DNA of 5,198 nucleotides. Source: Burkholderiaceae bacterium. GTDB lineage: Bacteria > Pseudomonadota > Gammaproteobacteria > Burkholderiales > Burkholderiaceae_E. Shown piece by piece: positions 4,111 to 5,198 of this stretch. A model generated the notes under the pieces. That model did no database searches. It saw only the letters and a program-made list of their open reading frames with translations, and was not told where the DNA came from. The first letter of the stretch is position 1, and each line of letters begins with the position of its first letter. The stretch lies in the NCBI GenBank assembly GCA_023258775.1, contig JALQWJ010000128.1:1-5198 (forward strand), in the 5' to 3' direction. The translations under genes were made by a program, and so were the position numbers.

Positions 4111-5198
4111 ATGAGTGTCGCTCATCTCCAGGTTGACGGGGTCGAGGTATCGCCCCAACACTATATTGACGGTACGCGTGTGGCCTCGCCGCGTAGCTTC
4201 GAGGTTTTCAGCCCTATTCAGCAGCAACGACTTGGTGAAGTCTACGAAGCCGACGATGAGCAGATAACGAGGGCTATCGATGCTGCACAAAGGGCGTTTC
4301 CCGGATGGGCCGCCCTGAGCGCAGCTGAACGCAAGCCCTACCTCGATCGTTTTGCGCAAGAGATTGGCAAGCGTGCTGATGCATTTTGTGTGCTCGAAAG
4401 CAACGATGCGGGCGTTTTACTGTCCCGCATGCGACACGGTGTGGTTCCCCGTGCCATGCTCAACATCAGCTGGTTTGCAGAGCATGCTCTCAGGTTACAA
4501 GAGCGATCGATTGAGACCGATCAGGCCAGTCACCGGATACGTCACGATCCGGCTGGCGTTGTCGTGATTATTACGCCATGGAATTCGCCCCTATTGCTGT
4601 CAACATGGAAGCTTGGCCCCGCGCTTGCGGCGGGTAACACATGCATCTTGAAACCACCCGAATGGGCACCGCTCACTTGCTCACTGCTTGCCGATGCGGC
4701 CCAGGCCGCGGGATTGCCGCCAGGCGTCTTCAACCTGCTGCAAGGCGGCGGCGCCACGACGGGTGCTCGACTTGTCAGCGATAGCCGCTTAGCAAGAATC
4801 TCGTTCACAGGCAGTGTGCCGACTGCACGCGCCATCGCCCAGGCCGCAGGCGCTAACCTTGTGCCATGCAGTCTTGAGTTGGGTGGGAAGAGCCCGTTTA
4901 TCGTGCTTGAAGACGCCGATGTGGAGAGCGCCGCTGCCACCGGCACGCTCATGTATCGTAATGCAGGGCAGGTTTGCCTAGCAGGGACGCGATTTCTCGT
5001 TCATGAGAAGCTGTGTGTGCCCTTTATTAAAGCCATGCGCAAGCATGTCGAGCGACTTTGCGTTGGTGATCCACGCGATGAGGCCACCGAAGTAGGGCCG
5101 ATCATCCACCCAAGGCAAGTGGACCGCATCGAAGGATTTGTGAAGCGGGCAATCGCAGAGGGTGCTGAGGTGCTTTGGGGCGGTGAGCGCCACGCCTA
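4111..5198 (+). CDS. Aldehyde dehydrogenase, HpaE-like (3' truncated by window)
   Basis: An NAD(P)+-dependent dehydrogenase oxidising an aldehyde to an acid in the cytoplasm. The visible 362 residues, of about 490 in the family, run off the right edge with no stop. Key positions are intact: Asn158 in TPWNSP, Lys181 and Glu184 in ILKPPEW, Glu256 in LELGGKSP and the nucleophile Cys289 in GQVCLAGTR. FTGSVPTAR (232-240) is the cofactor loop, but the second Gly of the usual GSxxxG is Ala239. VPRAMLNISWFAEHA and the CxAG(T/S)R context resemble the HpaE/hydroxymuconic-semialdehyde dehydrogenase branch, which acts in aromatic-ring meta-cleavage pathways. The exact substrate is not deducible. The ATG at 4111 has GGAG at 4095-4098, spaced rather far; an in-frame GTG at 4087 is an alternative. 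It is divergent from the LysR gene, which probably regulates it. Confidence 0.93.
   Translation, partial: MSVAHLQVDGVEVSPQHYIDGTRVASPRSFEVFSPIQQQRLGEVYEADDEQITRAIDAAQRAFPGWAALSAAERKPYLDRFAQEIGKRADAFCVLESNDAGVLLSRMRHGVVPRAMLNISWFAEHALRLQERSIETDQASHRIRHDPAGVVVIITPWNSPLLLSTWKLGPALAAGNTCILKPPEWAPLTCSLLADAAQAAGLPPGVFNLLQGGGATTGARLVSDSRLARISFTGSVPTARAIAQAAGANLVPCSLELGGKSPFIVLEDADVESAAATGTLMYRNAGQVCLAGTRFLVHEKLCVPFIKAMRKHVERLCVGDPRDEATEVGPIIHPRQVDRIEGFVKRAIAEGAEVLWGGERHA

Noticed and set aside
4045..4359. 104-codon minus-strand frame opposite the start of the aldehyde dehydrogenase
   Set aside because: It is antisense to a clearly conserved coding region and has no motif.
1..5198. CRISPR array, rRNA, complete tRNA or full insertion sequence
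   Set aside because: No regularly spaced repeats, no rRNA-like sequence, no foldable full tRNA and no transposase frame were found on either strand.

Overview
The window looks like an accessory-rich piece of a proteobacterial chromosome, most probably betaproteobacterial. The grounds are moderately high G+C coding regions, the style of the toxin-antitoxin genes, and a LysR regulator divergent from a catabolic-type aldehyde dehydrogenase. No taxonomic marker gene is present, so this is inference.

Positions 1-1073 are poorly coding. They hold G-rich repeats built on GGGGGTAC (190-335), one small unrecognised gene on the minus strand (542-913) that ends in a C/G homopolymer palindrome, and an AT-rich stretch. 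At 1076-1090 there is a sequence like the 3' end of a serine tRNA, followed by a strong intrinsic terminator (1101-1121). This fits the displaced tRNA end left by an integrative element, and would make the left part the element and the right part the flank. Positions 1122-1287 hold a cluster of perfect inverted repeats and no convincing gene.

Positions 1288-2727 hold two unrelated type II toxin-antitoxin modules facing away from each other. vapBC lies on the minus strand (antitoxin AbrB/MazE type, toxin PIN-domain RNase). ccdAB lies on the plus strand (ribbon-helix-helix antitoxin, gyrase-poison-type toxin with a TTG start inside ccdA). The gap between them carries a palindromic operator candidate for vapBC and what looks like a short decayed fragment of a phage terminase large subunit. 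Positions 2728-2986 have no gene I can support, but contain a 126-bp segment bounded by imperfect inverted repeats.

Positions 2987-5198 look like ordinary chromosomal catabolic material. A LysR-type regulator (minus strand) is divergent from an aldehyde dehydrogenase of the HpaE/hydroxymuconic-semialdehyde type (plus strand), which runs off the right edge. The shared 209-bp intergenic region has palindromes suited to LysR binding, a plausible promoter for the regulator, and a 25-codon open frame ending 2 bp before the dehydrogenase start. The likely logic is that the regulator senses a catabolite and controls the dehydrogenase and any downstream genes.

I did not find a clearly new system. 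The most useful items are the putative attachment scar, the back-to-back toxin-antitoxin pair around a phage remnant, and the structured non-coding segments.
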